A stretch of DNA of 64,000 bases from Natronosalvus sp042663485 (GCA_042663485.1 JBHTAF010000001.1), one strand, 5' to 3'; positions 1 to 9,611 are shown, counted from the stretch's first letter. Translations and numbers: made by a program. Notes: a model not told the origin generated them from the sequence alone.

Positions 1-190
1 GTGGACCATTCGTACCCGAACCCGATCCCGAACCGGAATCGACGAGGTCAGTTCACCCGACGGCTTCGAACCGGTTTCGTCGATTCGTGGGGGTAGACAG
101 CGATCGACCGGTCACCCGCATCTGGTCCCGTGTCCTCGCCGTGACGGCACTCGCCCGGCGACGAGTTCACGCAAGCCACCTCTGGCGACT
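1..190. other. Upstream region of aCPSF1, no gene assigned
   Basis: No convincing gene is visible. One plus-strand frame is open from the window edge to a TAG at 94-96, but the peptide would be rich in Arg, Asn and Pro, unlike the acidic proteins around it, so I do not call it the tail of a gene. No clear TATA box sits 25-30 nt before the aCPSF1 start at 191; its promoter may lie further upstream or be weak. Confidence 0.4.
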
Positions 191-2137
191 ATGAGTACTG
201 TAGAGCAGCAACTCGACGATTTGAAAGCAGAGATCACGAGCGAGTTACCGAACGACATCTCGGTCTCCTCGGTGAAATACGAAGGCCCCGAACTGGTGGT
301 CTACACGCGCGATCCCAAGAAGTTCGCCCGCCAGGGCGACCTCGTGCGAAAACTCGCGAGCAAACTTCGCAAGCGCATCACGATCCGACCAGACCCGGAC
401 GTCCTCTCCCCGCCCGACACCGCTCGAGCGAAGATCATGGACGTGATCCCGGAGGAGGCGGGCGTGACGGATCTGGACTTCCACGCCGACACGGGCGAGG
501 TGGTCATCGAGGCCGGCAAGCCCGGTATGGTGATCGGTCGCCACGGCTCGACGCTTCGCGAGATCACGAAACAGGTCGGCTGGACGCCCGAGGTCGTCCG
601 CACACCACCGATCGAATCCTCGACCGTCTCGAACGTTCGCAACTTCCTCAAACAGGAGCGAAGCGATCGCCGGGACATCTTAGAGCGCGTCGGTCGACAG
701 ATCCACCGCGAGGAGATGTCCGATGACGAGTGGGTCCGTATCACGACTCTCGGGTGCTGTCGAGAGGTCGGACGCGCCTCGTTCATCCTCTCGACGCCCG
801 AAACGCGGATTCTGATCGACTGCGGTGACAAACCCGGTGCCGAAGGCGAGGTGCCGTACCTCCACGTCCCCGAAGCGCTCGGCGCGGGTGCCCAAACGAT
901 CGACGCCGTGGTGCTCACCCACGCTCACCTCGACCACTCCGCGCTGCTTCCGCTGCTGTTCAAGTACGGCTACGACGGTCCGATCTACTGCACCGAGCCG
1001 AGCCGCGACCTTATGGGCCTCCTGCAACTCGATTACCTCGACGTTGCGGCCAAGGAGGGGCGAACCCCACCGTACGAGTCCGAACAGGTCCGCGAAGCGA
1101 TCAAACACACGATCCCGCTTGAGTACGGCGACGTCACGGACATCGCGCCTGACGTCAAACTCACCTTCCACAACGCGGGCCACATTCTCGGCTCCGCCGT
1201 CTCGCACTTCCACATCGGTGACGGCCTCTACAACGTCGCGTTCTCCGGCGACATCCACTACAAGGATACACGCCTGTTCAACGGCGCGACCAACGATTTC
1301 CCGCGCGTGGAGACGCTCGTCCTCGAGTCGACGTACGGCGGTCGGAACGACTACCAGACCGACCAGGCCGACTCCGAGGAGAAACTCAAGAAGGTGATCA
1401 GGGAGACGGCCGAGCGCGGCGGCAAGGTACTCATTCCGGCGTTCGCCGTTGGCCGCTCCCAGGAGATCATGCTCGTCATCGAGGAGGCCATGCGCGAGGG
1501 CGACATTCCTTCGATGCCGGTCCACCTGGACGGGATGATCTGGGAGGCGACGGCGATCCACACCACCTATCCGGAGTACCTGCGCGACGACCTCCGAGAT
1601 CGGATCTTCCACGAGGACGAGAACCCGTTCCTCGCCGACGAGTTCAACCACATCGACGGCGGCGAGGAGGAGCGCCAGGACGTCGCCGACGGCGGCCCCT
1701 GTATCGTCCTCTCGACGTCCGGGATGGTCACCGGCGGCCCGATCATGTCCTGGCTCTCCCACGTCGGCCCCGATCCCGACTCGACGCTCGTCTTCGTCGG
1801 CTACCAGGCCCAGGGAACGCTCGGCCGACGCATCCAGAACGGCTGGGACGAGATTCCGACGAGCGAAGTGGGAAGCAGGGGCCGAAACGGCAACGGGAAC
1901 GGCGGCCGTGGCACCCTCAAGCTCAACATGGACGTCGAAACGGTCGATGGCTTCTCCGGACACGCCGACCGCGCCGGCCTCGAGGACTTCGTCCGGACGA
2001 TGAACCCCCGGCCCGAGAAGGTTCTCTGCGTCCACGGCGACGAACGCTCCGTCCAGGACCTCTCCTCGGCGCTCTACCACGAGTTCAACATGCGGACGTT
2101 CGCGCCGAAGAACCTCGAGACGTTCCGGTTCCTCTAA
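191..2137 (+). CDS. aCPSF1-type beta-CASP ribonuclease with KH domains
   Basis: Archaeal homologue of the CPSF73 endonuclease, an RNA-processing nuclease tied to 3'-end formation and transcription termination. The 648-residue length is normal for the family. The N-terminal 150 residues carry KH-like RNA-binding modules with the GRHGSTLREI loop near residue 116. The metallo-beta-lactamase core has the zinc motif HAHLDH at residues 244-249. A beta-CASP segment follows, and the C-terminus has the conserved SGHADR and VHGDE stretches. A Gly/Asn-rich insertion (GNGNGG) near residue 570 is typical haloarchaeal loop material. The ATG at 191 gives a start typical of the family. It stands alone on the plus strand, followed by a convergent gene. 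Identification is secure; individual substrates cannot be read from sequence. Confidence 0.96.
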   Translation: MSTVEQQLDDLKAEITSELPNDISVSSVKYEGPELVVYTRDPKKFARQGDLVRKLASKLRKRITIRPDPDVLSPPDTARAKIMDVIPEEAGVTDLDFHADTGEVVIEAGKPGMVIGRHGSTLREITKQVGWTPEVVRTPPIESSTVSNVRNFLKQERSDRRDILERVGRQIHREEMSDDEWVRITTLGCCREVGRASFILSTPETRILIDCGDKPGAEGEVPYLHVPEALGAGAQTIDAVVLTHAHLDHSALLPLLFKYGYDGPIYCTEPSRDLMGLLQLDYLDVAAKEGRTPPYESEQVREAIKHTIPLEYGDVTDIAPDVKLTFHNAGHILGSAVSHFHIGDGLYNVAFSGDIHYKDTRLFNGATNDFPRVETLVLESTYGGRNDYQTDQADSEEKLKKVIRETAERGGKVLIPAFAVGRSQEIMLVIEEAMREGDIPSMPVHLDGMIWEATAIHTTYPEYLRDDLRDRIFHEDENPFLADEFNHIDGGEEERQDVADGGPCIVLSTSGMVTGGPIMSWLSHVGPDPDSTLVFVGYQAQGTLGRRIQNGWDEIPTSEVGSRGRNGNGNGGRGTLKLNMDVETVDGFSGHADRAGLEDFVRTMNPRPEKVLCVHGDERSVQDLSSALYHEFNMRTFAPKNLETFRFL

Positions 2138-2208
2138 CGCCGCTAGTTTTGTCGCTCGACCGTGAGTTCGCGTTTCAGTTCTGGTCGCAGTGCCTCTCGA
2201 GCCACGCG

Positions 2209-2952
2209 CTAGAAGTACGTCGCCGACGGTGACCGACCGGGCAGCAGGTATTCTAGATAACCGCGAGCGTAGGTCAGAAAGAGCCGCCTGTACCCCTCCC
2301 GCTCCTGACGACGGGCGGACGTCTTGACCGCACACTCCCGGTCGTAGATGACCTCGCCTTCTCGACGGAGGCGCAGAGAGAGGTCGGTGTCCTCGAGAAA
2401 CGGGAGCGATTCGTCGAATCCGCCCACCCGTTCGAACGCCGTCCGGCGCACGCTACAGTTAGGCCCCGGTTGCTGTACGAATCCAAGCGGCCAGCTCACT
2501 CGATACCACCAGTCCGAGAGGAGCCGAAAGCAGACACGGTGGCGAAGGCCGAGCTCGAGCGGCTCGAGCGGTCCGCCGACGCCCATCACGGTGGAATTCC
2601 GGTAGTGACGGCAGTGATCGCGCACCCACGTCGGCGGAACGACGGTGTCGGCGTCGGTGAAACAGAGCACATCACAGGTCGCCCGGCTCGCGCCGCGGTT
2701 TCGTGCCCGGGCCGGCCCTGGGGCCGTCTTCTCGGGTCCATCTCCGGACTCGTCGGATCGACTCTCGGGCTCGTCACAAAGCACGCGGTCGACGACGGCG
2801 TGCTCGCGAGCGACGGCAATCGTCTCCGCCCCGCTCGCGACGACGATCACCTCGAGATCGCCGTCGACGCGCTGGGCCGACAGCGAGTCGAGCGTCGCCT
2901 CGAGTCGGGCTCCTTCGGCTTTCGCCGGCACGACGACCGAGACGCTGACCAT
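2209..2952 (-). CDS. Family 2 glycosyltransferase
   Basis: A 247-residue GT-A fold protein that would transfer a sugar from a nucleotide donor. It begins with the family signature SVSVVVPAKAEGARLEATL, a variant of the usual VVVPAYNE start, and has the metal-binding DAD motif in CFTDADTVVPP about 110 residues in. No membrane segment is obvious, so it is probably cytoplasmic or peripheral. I chose the ATG at 2952, not an upstream in-frame one, because a TATA box lies exactly 27 nt upstream and the extra N-terminus would add unrelated sequence. Neighbours do not suggest a glycan pathway. Substrate unknown. Confidence 0.85.
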   Translation of the reverse strand: MVSVSVVVPAKAEGARLEATLDSLSAQRVDGDLEVIVVASGAETIAVAREHAVVDRVLCDEPESRSDESGDGPEKTAPGPARARNRGASRATCDVLCFTDADTVVPPTWVRDHCRHYRNSTVMGVGGPLEPLELGLRHRVCFRLLSDWWYRVSWPLGFVQQPGPNCSVRRTAFERVGGFDESLPFLEDTDLSLRLRREGEVIYDRECAVKTSARRQEREGYRRLFLTYARGYLEYLLPGRSPSATYF

Positions 2953-2975
2953 GCGCCGGACTGTCGTCTCGAGGA

Positions 2976-2982
2976 CATAAAT
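2976..2982 (-). promoter_or_regulatory. TATA box for the glycosyltransferase
   Basis: The minus-strand sequence ATTTATG is centred 27 nt before the ATG at 2952. This is the spacing expected for a leaderless haloarchaeal transcript and supports that start. Confidence 0.6.
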
Positions 2983-3097
2983 CGAGGTGATTCGTCCCTC
3001 GGGGCGGCAATCACCGGTTCGAAACGACGGAGGCAGACCGTCGGCGACCGTTGCCACCGTCGCAACCCCCTTTTCCGTGCGTTTCGTGTCATCGAGT

Positions 3098-4066
3098 ATG
3101 CCGAGCGTGACCGTCAGCGCGGGCGCCCGCCTGCACTTCGGCTTCCAGAACCTCTCGCTGGCCCGAGAGCGTCTCTACGGCGGCATCGGGGTCGGCCTCG
3201 AGGAGCCCCGCGTAACGGTCGCGGCCGAACCCGCGGACGCCGTCCGCGTCGAAGACTCACTCGCCGAGCAGTACGCCCGGCGAGCCCTCGAGCGTCTCGA
3301 CGTTCCCGGCGTTCGCCTCACCCTCGAGGAACGGCTCCCGCGACACGTCGGGTTTGGGAGCGGGACGCAACTCGCCCTGGCCGTCCTGGCGGCGACGGCG
3401 GGGGCCTACGACCTCGAGCCGTCGATTCGCGACCTGGCACCAGCGCTCGGGCGGGCCGGTCGGAGCGGGATCGGCGTCGCGACGTTCGAGGGCGGCGGGT
3501 TCGTCGTCGACGCGGGCCACCCGACGGGCCGGTTCACCACCGAGCCGCCGCCCGAGGGCGACTGGACGGTCCCGCCCGTCGTCGCCAGACACGACCTCCC
3601 CGACTCCTGGCGGTTTCTGATCGTCGTTCCAGACGTCGAACCCGGCCGTTGCGGCGAGGACGAGGACGCCAGCCTCCGCTCGGTCATCGAACACGCCGAC
3701 CCGGGAATCGCCGACGACATCGCGGGCGTCCTCACGCGGAAACTGCTCCCCGCGGCCGCGGAAGGCCGACTCGAGGCCTTCGGCGAGGCGATATCGACCA
3801 TCGGTCACAAGAACGGTGCCTGGTACGCCGACGTCCAGGGCGGCGTCTTTCGCCCGCCTGCAGGCGAACTCGTCGACTCGCTGACCTCGAGTCCGGTCGT
3901 CACCGGCGTCGGCCAATCGTCCTGGGGGCCGACCGTCTATGGCGTCACCGACGACCGACACGCCGACGAGGCCGTCGCCGCGGCGAGGGACGCACTCGAG
4001 GGGACGGGCGTCGAGGGACGAGTTCTCGTCTCGCAGGCGGCGACCGAGGGCGCGACTCGAGATTGA
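3098..4066 (+). CDS. Beta-RFAP synthase-like GHMP-fold protein
   Basis: A 322-residue member of the beta-ribofuranosylaminobenzene 5'-phosphate synthase family. In methanogens that enzyme condenses PRPP with 4-aminobenzoate-type substrates in the first step of methanopterin synthesis. The N-terminal SAGARLHFGF and the glycine-rich GHMP loop LPRHVGFGSGTQLALA near residue 85 support the family. The C-terminus has GQSSWGPTVYG, also characteristic. The ATG at 3098 is chosen because the conserved domain begins at once after it; 27 nt upstream there is only a weak T-rich box. Haloarchaea are not known to make methanopterin, so the product may be a related C1 carrier or another pterin-linked compound. 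Divergent to the glycosyltransferase. Confidence 0.85.
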   Translation: MPSVTVSAGARLHFGFQNLSLARERLYGGIGVGLEEPRVTVAAEPADAVRVEDSLAEQYARRALERLDVPGVRLTLEERLPRHVGFGSGTQLALAVLAATAGAYDLEPSIRDLAPALGRAGRSGIGVATFEGGGFVVDAGHPTGRFTTEPPPEGDWTVPPVVARHDLPDSWRFLIVVPDVEPGRCGEDEDASLRSVIEHADPGIADDIAGVLTRKLLPAAAEGRLEAFGEAISTIGHKNGAWYADVQGGVFRPPAGELVDSLTSSPVVTGVGQSSWGPTVYGVTDDRHADEAVAAARDALEGTGVEGRVLVSQAATEGATRD

Positions 4067-4119
4067 TAGAGCGGGAGCGATAGCGAGGGAACGACTCGAG
4101 AGCAATAAAGAGAAAACGG

Positions 4120-5892
4120 TCAGTTGCCGTTGTCCGACAGGTAGAGCGTTCGGTCGATGATGCTGACAGCACCCTGTCCCCAGCGCTGGATTGCCGCGCC
4201 GTCGGCGTCCGGGACGTCGATGACGATCCGCTGGCCGTCGATCGTCACGTCGCCGTCCGGCGTCGACTCCTGGTCCGCGAAGCTCTGGAGCTGATAGGTG
4301 AGCAAGCGCTTCGTCGACCCCGTGATGGACACCGTTTCGGGGTCGAACGTGTAGGTCAACACGGCCCCATCTTCGTTCTCCTCGGCGGATACCTCGAAAC
4401 CGTGGCTGCTCAGCGAGAGGTCCGGTTTCTCCTCGTTGAGCGTCTCGAGTGCCCGATCGACCGGGATTTCCTCGATGTCGTCCTCGACGGAATCGACGTG
4501 ATCGGCGGGATCGAACGGGTCGAATGCGGCGGCCGTGTCTGCAGCGGCGTTCGGCTCGTCCGAATCGTCACTGACAACCTCGACGGACTCGTCATCACTC
4601 GCTTCCTCCGGGTCGCCCGATTCTCGAGGAGCGGGGGTCTCGAGGGACGAGTCTCGTTCAGTCTGGACTGCCGCGTTGGAATCCGTGGCGTCGGAATCAG
4701 CGGTGTCGACATCTGCGCCCTCCTCGCCGTCTCCGTCACCATCTCGTCGTTCGTTCTCGGCACCGGCATCGCCGGTGACTGTTTCCGAGAAGGTGAACTC
4801 GCCTCTATCGACGTCGGTTTCTGGAGTCAGGTCAGAATCGCTGGCGGTCGCCGTGTCGAGGTGGTCGGGTTCGAGGTCGCCGTTGGCATCGGAGGACGCC
4901 TCGAGTCCGGCCCCGTCGGAGCCGTCCACCGTCGACTGGCGGACGGCTTCGGGAGGGTCGGGACTGTTCGCTGGCGGGGCGGCGTAGACGGTGGATTCGT
5001 CGGCGTTCGCTGTCTCCGCGTCGTCATCTCCTTCGTCCGTTACCCTCTGCTCGTCGCCGTCGTCCGAATCCGAGTCGTCATCCTCGCTGTCTGAACTCGA
5101 GTCCTCAGCATCCGGTTCCGGGGCGCTCTCGAGTTCGCCGGCGATCTGGGGATACCTGGCGTCGGCGATCGTATCCCGGTCGAGCGGGGTCGCGTACCAC
5201 GCCGTTCGGTCCGGAGACGTGATGAATCGCCCGCGGTTGCGTGCGAGCAGTGCGTCGTCGGGTTCGGATTGCGCGTCCTCGGCGTCGTCGCCGTCAGCGT
5301 CGGCATCACTCGCGGTATCCTCCTGTTCGTTATCCTTGCGTTCCGCTTCAGCCGACTCGTCACCGTCGTCGTTCGACTCGCCTTCACCGTCACCCTCCGG
5401 TTCGGTGGACTGGGCAGCCGCCTCGTCAGCCGCCGCATCGTCGTCCACCGCAGAGTCGTCCACCGCAGAGTCGTCCGCTCGAGCCTGCTCGGCCTCGGAC
5501 ACCGATTCCGCCTGTTCGGCCTGGTTCTCGTGTGCGGGCTGGGGTTGTGCGTGCGCCTGGCCCGCCTGTGCATGGGGTGGCGCCTGCTGTCCTTGCTGGG
5601 GCTGGTGAGGCTGCTGTCCCTGCTGGGCCGGACCTTGCGTCGGCCCCGAACTGATCGTCCCGCTACTAAGATGCAACTGAGTCCCACCGCTGGAACCGTG
5701 GGAAAATCCCTCGAGGTTGTGCCCGACGTCGGTCAACCCATCGTCCAGCGTGTCCTCGAGTTTGTCGACTTTGTCACCGACGCTACGGAGAGCGAGCGAG
5801 AGGTCCCAGAGGACGACAACCGCGAAAAACAATAACGCCAGAAAGACCGTTACAGCGACACCGCCCAGAAATTGCACGTCCATCTCGACCAT
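4120..5892 (-). CDS. Membrane-anchored acidic protein, function unknown
   Basis: About 590 residues. From the start at 5892 one strong hydrophobic segment (VAVTVFLALLFFAVVVLWDL) lies within the first 30 residues. A short coiled-coil-like stretch and a Gln/Pro/His-rich linker follow, then some 300 residues dominated by Asp, Glu and Ser. The final 130 residues are folded-looking (IPVDRALETLNEEKPDLSL to the end) and probably form the working domain. A 15-nt tandem duplication at about 5451-5485 encodes repeated DDSAV units. The frame extends further upstream, but the added residues precede the membrane anchor and would overlap the divergent dphB promoter, so 5892 (or 5883) is preferred. It resembles haloarchaeal anchored proteins with an extended acidic spacer; I do not recognise the C-terminal domain. 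Confidence 0.75.
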   Translation of the reverse strand: MVEMDVQFLGGVAVTVFLALLFFAVVVLWDLSLALRSVGDKVDKLEDTLDDGLTDVGHNLEGFSHGSSGGTQLHLSSGTISSGPTQGPAQQGQQPHQPQQGQQAPPHAQAGQAHAQPQPAHENQAEQAESVSEAEQARADDSAVDDSAVDDDAAADEAAAQSTEPEGDGEGESNDDGDESAEAERKDNEQEDTASDADADGDDAEDAQSEPDDALLARNRGRFITSPDRTAWYATPLDRDTIADARYPQIAGELESAPEPDAEDSSSDSEDDDSDSDDGDEQRVTDEGDDDAETANADESTVYAAPPANSPDPPEAVRQSTVDGSDGAGLEASSDANGDLEPDHLDTATASDSDLTPETDVDRGEFTFSETVTGDAGAENERRDGDGDGEEGADVDTADSDATDSNAAVQTERDSSLETPAPRESGDPEEASDDESVEVVSDDSDEPNAAADTAAAFDPFDPADHVDSVEDDIEEIPVDRALETLNEEKPDLSLSSHGFEVSAEENEDGAVLTYTFDPETVSITGSTKRLLTYQLQSFADQESTPDGDVTIDGQRIVIDVPDADGAAIQRWGQGAVSIIDRTLYLSDNGN

Positions 5893-6040
5893 ACTAGTAA
5901 CTACATTCGAAATGTCCTGGTCGTACCTTAGTAGTTCGGACCGTTTCAGCGGTCGACTCACCGCTCGATACGCACGGCTGTAGCGCTCGAGAGCAGGCGT
6001 GACTCGAAAGCGTATTCCACCCACCGCCGAAAGACCCGGT

Positions 6041-6814
6041 ATGCTCACGTTCGTCGGACTCGGCCTCTACGACGAGCGGTCGATCACCGTCGAGGGTCGG
6101 GACGCCCTCCGAACCGCCGACCGCGCCTACGCCGAGTTCTACACCAGTCAGCTCGTCGGGACCACCGTCGAGTCGCTCGAGGACCATCACGGCATCGACA
6201 TCGAGGTCCGCGATCGGGCGGGGGTCGAACAGCATCCGGACGACATCCTCACGGCCGCCGAGACCGAGGACGTCGTCTTCCTCACGGCCGGGGACACCAT
6301 GATCTCGACCACGCACGTCGACCTCCGATTGCGTGCTCACGAACGCGGAATCGAGACCCGCGTGATCCACGGCATCACCGCCCAGACCGCGACCAGTTCG
6401 CTCACCGGGCTCCAGAACTACCGGTTCGGGAAGGCGACGACCCTGCCGTTCCCGTACGCCCACGGCGCCGACGGGTTGCCGGCGAGCGTCACCGAGACCA
6501 TCGAGGCCAACCGCGAGGCGAACCTCCACACCGTGGTTTACCTCGACATCAAAGCCGAGCGCGGCGAGTACATGACCGCCGACGTCGCCGCCGAACTGCT
6601 CGCCGACACGTACCCCAATCTGGTGGCCGTCGTCGTCGCTCGAGCCGGCAGTCCCGACCCCCTGGTCGAGGCCGGGACGATGACCGCCCTCGCCGAGCGG
6701 GAGTTCGGCGACCCGCTCCACCTGCTCGTGATTCCCGGCGAACTGCACCTGCTCGAGGCCGACGCCCTCTGTGAACTGGCGGGAGCGAATCGGGACGACC
6801 TCGAAATCGCCTGA
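6041..6814 (+). CDS. dphB: Diphthine synthase
   Basis: A 257-residue SAM-dependent methyltransferase of the tetrapyrrole-methylase fold that methylates the modified histidine of elongation factor 2 during diphthamide synthesis. The N-terminal MLTFVGLGLYDERSITVEG, the DTMISTTHVDLR segment and the C-terminal VIPGELHLLEADAL are all characteristic. The start at 6041 matches the family N-terminus, and length is normal. It is divergent from the membrane protein and followed 9 nt later by the GrpB-like gene, so the two may be co-transcribed. Confidence 0.95.
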   Translation: MLTFVGLGLYDERSITVEGRDALRTADRAYAEFYTSQLVGTTVESLEDHHGIDIEVRDRAGVEQHPDDILTAAETEDVVFLTAGDTMISTTHVDLRLRAHERGIETRVIHGITAQTATSSLTGLQNYRFGKATTLPFPYAHGADGLPASVTETIEANREANLHTVVYLDIKAERGEYMTADVAAELLADTYPNLVAVVVARAGSPDPLVEAGTMTALAEREFGDPLHLLVIPGELHLLEADALCELAGANRDDLEIA

Positions 6815-6823
6815 TTCGCGCAA

Positions 6824-7417
6824 ATGCCGGCTCCCAGTCCCCCGAACGACGGCCCACCGCTCGGCCTCGAGCGAGGGACCGTCGCCCTCACGCCACACCA
6901 CCCAGGGTGGCTCGACGCGGCCGCGGCCGAACTCGAGCGGTTCGAGGCGGCGTTCGAGCGCGACGGGGTCGACGACCGCGTCCTCGGGTACGAGCACGTC
7001 GGCTCGACGGCCGTCCCCGGACTCGCCGCGAAGCCGATCCTGGATCTCCTCGTCCTCGTCGCGGATCTCGAGGGCGTCACCAGTCTGCAACCGGTTCTCG
7101 AGCGCCTCGGATACGAACGGCGACCGAACGACGGCGTTCCCGACCGCGTCTTCTTCTCGAAGGGGCCGGAGACCGACCGGACGCACTACCTGTCGGTCGC
7201 GCCGTGGGGGAGCGACTGCCACCGCGAACAGGTGCGCTTCCGGGACTTCCTGCAGGCGAACCCATCGACGGCCGCGACGTACGACACGCTCAAACGGCAG
7301 CTCGCAGAGCGTTATTCAGATGAGCGGGCGGCGTACACCGACCGAAAGGAACCACTCGTCGAGGAGATTCTCGAACGGGCCGCCACGGCGGGGTACGGAC
7401 TCGAGGAACGCCCCTAG
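6824..7417 (+). CDS. GrpB/UPF0157-type nucleotidyltransferase-fold protein
   Basis: A 197-residue protein of the GrpB family, which has a minimal nucleotidyltransferase fold. The hallmark EHVGSTAVPGLAAKPILDLL lies around residues 53-72 and contains the GS motif and the acidic residue expected for metal binding. Later conserved pieces are FRDFLQANP and YSDERAAYTDRKEPLVEEIL. The ATG is 9 nt after dphB, which suggests co-transcription. The biochemical role of the family is poorly defined, and nothing here narrows the substrate. Confidence 0.85.
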   Translation: MPAPSPPNDGPPLGLERGTVALTPHHPGWLDAAAAELERFEAAFERDGVDDRVLGYEHVGSTAVPGLAAKPILDLLVLVADLEGVTSLQPVLERLGYERRPNDGVPDRVFFSKGPETDRTHYLSVAPWGSDCHREQVRFRDFLQANPSTAATYDTLKRQLAERYSDERAAYTDRKEPLVEEILERAATAGYGLEERP

Positions 7418-7434
7418 TCGGACGGAGATCGGTG

Positions 7435-7881
7435 CTACGAGAAGAACCGCCTCAGCCGGGCGAACAACCCATTCGCTCGTTCGTCGTCTCGACCTGCGGA
7501 AACGCCCCTCTCGATGGCTCCCTGGTCTTGGCGAGGCGGTTCCGAGCGCCCATCGGCGGCCCCCGTGGTTCCGTCGTTCTTCGCTACCTCGACCGCCCGG
7601 CCGAGAAGCCCTTCGGCGTCGTCGACCGCGTCTCTCACCGGCGCGGCCACGAGCGGCTTCCCGTCGAACCGGTCGCGCTCGACCGACGTGCCGGCGGCGA
7701 CGATGACGGCGTCGGCCGCCCCGATCGACTCGCTCGAGAGTTCGTTCTCCGTGCCCATGGCCCCCTGAACCTCGACGTCGATCTCGTGGCCGCTCGCCTC
7801 GGCGACCCGCTCGAGGTTCTCGGCGGCCATCTGACTGTGTGCGATCCCCGTCGGGCACGCGGTGACTGCGACGAACTTCAT
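7435..7881 (-). CDS. ptfB: PTS fructose-type EIIB component
   Basis: A 148-residue soluble IIB protein that passes phosphate from IIA to fructose bound by IIC. The phospho-accepting cysteine is Cys9 in VTACPTGIAHSQMAA, the signature of the fructose family. After about 100 residues the domain ends, and a hydrophilic tail closes with a basic amphipathic helix (LFARLRRFF). It is the last gene of the minus-strand sugar block, 3 nt after ptsI. The same gene set is known from Haloferax volcanii as a fructose PTS, which supports the assignment. Converges with the GrpB-like gene. Confidence 0.93.
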   Translation of the reverse strand: MKFVAVTACPTGIAHSQMAAENLERVAEASGHEIDVEVQGAMGTENELSSESIGAADAVIVAAGTSVERDRFDGKPLVAAPVRDAVDDAEGLLGRAVEVAKNDGTTGAADGRSEPPRQDQGAIERGVSAGRDDERANGLFARLRRFFS

Positions 7882-7884
7882 GGG

Positions 7885-9594
7885 TTAGCGGTCCGCTACG
7901 TAGTCACGAACCGTAGGTTTCGTGGTCGCCTCGAGCGCGCGTTCGACGAACGACCTGGCCTCGTCCGTGTCGACGCCGGTGACGCTCGCCTTCACCTCGG
8001 GAATCGAGTGGGGAGTGACGCTGAGTTCGTCGAGCCCGAGTCCGATCAGGAGTTCGGTCAGTTCCGGATCGGCGGCCATCTCGCCGCACATCCCGATTCG
8101 AGCGCCACCCGAGTGACCCGCCCGAACCGCACGCTCGACGATCCGAAGCACCGCCGGTTCGCAGGGATCGTGGAGGTGTGCGACCCGATCGTTTCCCCGA
8201 GCGGCGGCCATTACGTACTGCGTGAGATCGTTCGTCCCGATGCTGAGAAAGTCTACGTGATCGGCGAACGCCTCGGCGAGCAACGCCGCACTCGGCGTCT
8301 CGATCATCGCGCCCAGTTCGGGCATCGCGTAGTCGACGCCCTCCTCGGCGAGCGCCCCTGCCGCCGATTCGACCGCCGCGATCGCTGCCTCGAGTTCCCC
8401 GACCGTCGACACCATCGGGAACAGCACCGACAGCGAACCCTCGCCGACGGCCTCCGCCCGGAGCAAGGCCCGCAGCTGCGTTTCGAATCGGTCGGCGTCC
8501 GGGCCAAGTGACCGACGAATCCCGCGCTCGCCGAGGAACGAGTGCTCCGCTCCGGGACGGTCGGGGGACGAAATCGGTTTGTCGCCCCCGGCGTCGAGGG
8601 TTCGGACGACGACGCGACCCTCGGGAAACGCGTCGAGTACCTCCGCGTAGGTCTCGACCTGTTCGTCCTCGTTCGGCGGGGTCGGTCGGTCCAGAAAGAG
8701 GAATTCGGTTCGAAAGAGTCCGATTCCATCCGCACCGCGGTGGACTGCCGCCTCGAGGTCCGAGAGGGTGCAGACGTTGGCGTCGACGGCGATCGATTTC
8801 CCGTTGGCCGTCGATACCGGCGCCGAGCGAATTTCGACGTTCCCTCCTACCTCGGCGCGTGCTCGCTGTTCGGTCGTCGGATCGACGAACACCGATCCAG
8901 CGTCGCCGTCGACGAGGACGGTCGCACCGGCCTCGATCGACCGCAGTTCCTCGCCCGCATCGACAACGGCAGGTATGCCGATCGACCGGGCGAAGATCGC
9001 CGCGTGAGCGGTTCGCCCGCCTTCGACGGTCGCGAATCCAGCTACCCGGTCGGGGTCCAGTCGTGCGGCGTCGGTGGGCGTGAGTCGTCGAGCGAGCACC
9101 ACCGCCCCGTTTGGCAACGCACCGAGGTCGACGCGATCGTCGTCGGTGAGTATCCGAAGCAATCGATCGCGAACGTCCCGGAGGTCGTCGGCCCGCTCGG
9201 CCACTGCGACGTCCGTCTCCTGGAACTGGCCGATCGGACCCTCGAACGCTCGACGGACCGCGTGTTCGGCGGGCAGTCGATCCGCGATGGCGTCCGCGAC
9301 GGCGTCCGTGATCTGCGGATCGTCGAGGAACTGCCGGTGGGCGTCGAAGATCGCCGCTTCCGCCTCGCCGATCCGTTCGGCCGTTCGCTCGCGTTCGCGC
9401 TCGAGTTCCTCGCGAGCGCGCGCTCTGGCGTCGTCGAACCGGCCTCGTTCCACCGCCGGTTCGACCGTCGCCGGCTCCGGCGGTTCCTCGAGATCGGCGA
9501 AGGACCCGGAACGGGCCCACACCGCGGTCCCGACGCCGACGAGGGGAGCAGCGCCCGTCCCGTCGATCGTTCGGCGGTGGTGGTCTTCGGGCAT
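7885..9594 (-). CDS. ptsI: PTS enzyme I (phosphoenolpyruvate-protein phosphotransferase)
   Basis: A 569-residue EI that starts the phosphorelay by taking phosphate from PEP and passing it to HPr. The active-site His197 lies in GGRTAHAAIFARSIGIPAV. The PEP-binding barrel has FRTEFLFLDRP, RTLDAGGDKP and the C-terminal SIGTNDLTQY and GMCGEMAADP motifs. Length matches the family. It lies 17 nt after ptsH and 3 nt before ptfB. As a PEP-dependent system it couples fructose uptake to glycolysis. No unusual substitutions were seen in the motifs checked. Confidence 0.96.
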   Translation of the reverse strand: MPEDHHRRTIDGTGAAPLVGVGTAVWARSGSFADLEEPPEPATVEPAVERGRFDDARARAREELERERERTAERIGEAEAAIFDAHRQFLDDPQITDAVADAIADRLPAEHAVRRAFEGPIGQFQETDVAVAERADDLRDVRDRLLRILTDDDRVDLGALPNGAVVLARRLTPTDAARLDPDRVAGFATVEGGRTAHAAIFARSIGIPAVVDAGEELRSIEAGATVLVDGDAGSVFVDPTTEQRARAEVGGNVEIRSAPVSTANGKSIAVDANVCTLSDLEAAVHRGADGIGLFRTEFLFLDRPTPPNEDEQVETYAEVLDAFPEGRVVVRTLDAGGDKPISSPDRPGAEHSFLGERGIRRSLGPDADRFETQLRALLRAEAVGEGSLSVLFPMVSTVGELEAAIAAVESAAGALAEEGVDYAMPELGAMIETPSAALLAEAFADHVDFLSIGTNDLTQYVMAAARGNDRVAHLHDPCEPAVLRIVERAVRAGHSGGARIGMCGEMAADPELTELLIGLGLDELSVTPHSIPEVKASVTGVDTDEARSFVERALEATTKPTVRDYVADR

Positions 9595-9611
9595 AGTTGG
9601 AGTCTCAGGGT

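Noticed and set aside
4400..5610. Plus-strand Ser/Val-rich frames inside the acidic membrane protein
   Set aside because: They mirror the Asp/Glu/Ser tract of the minus-strand gene.
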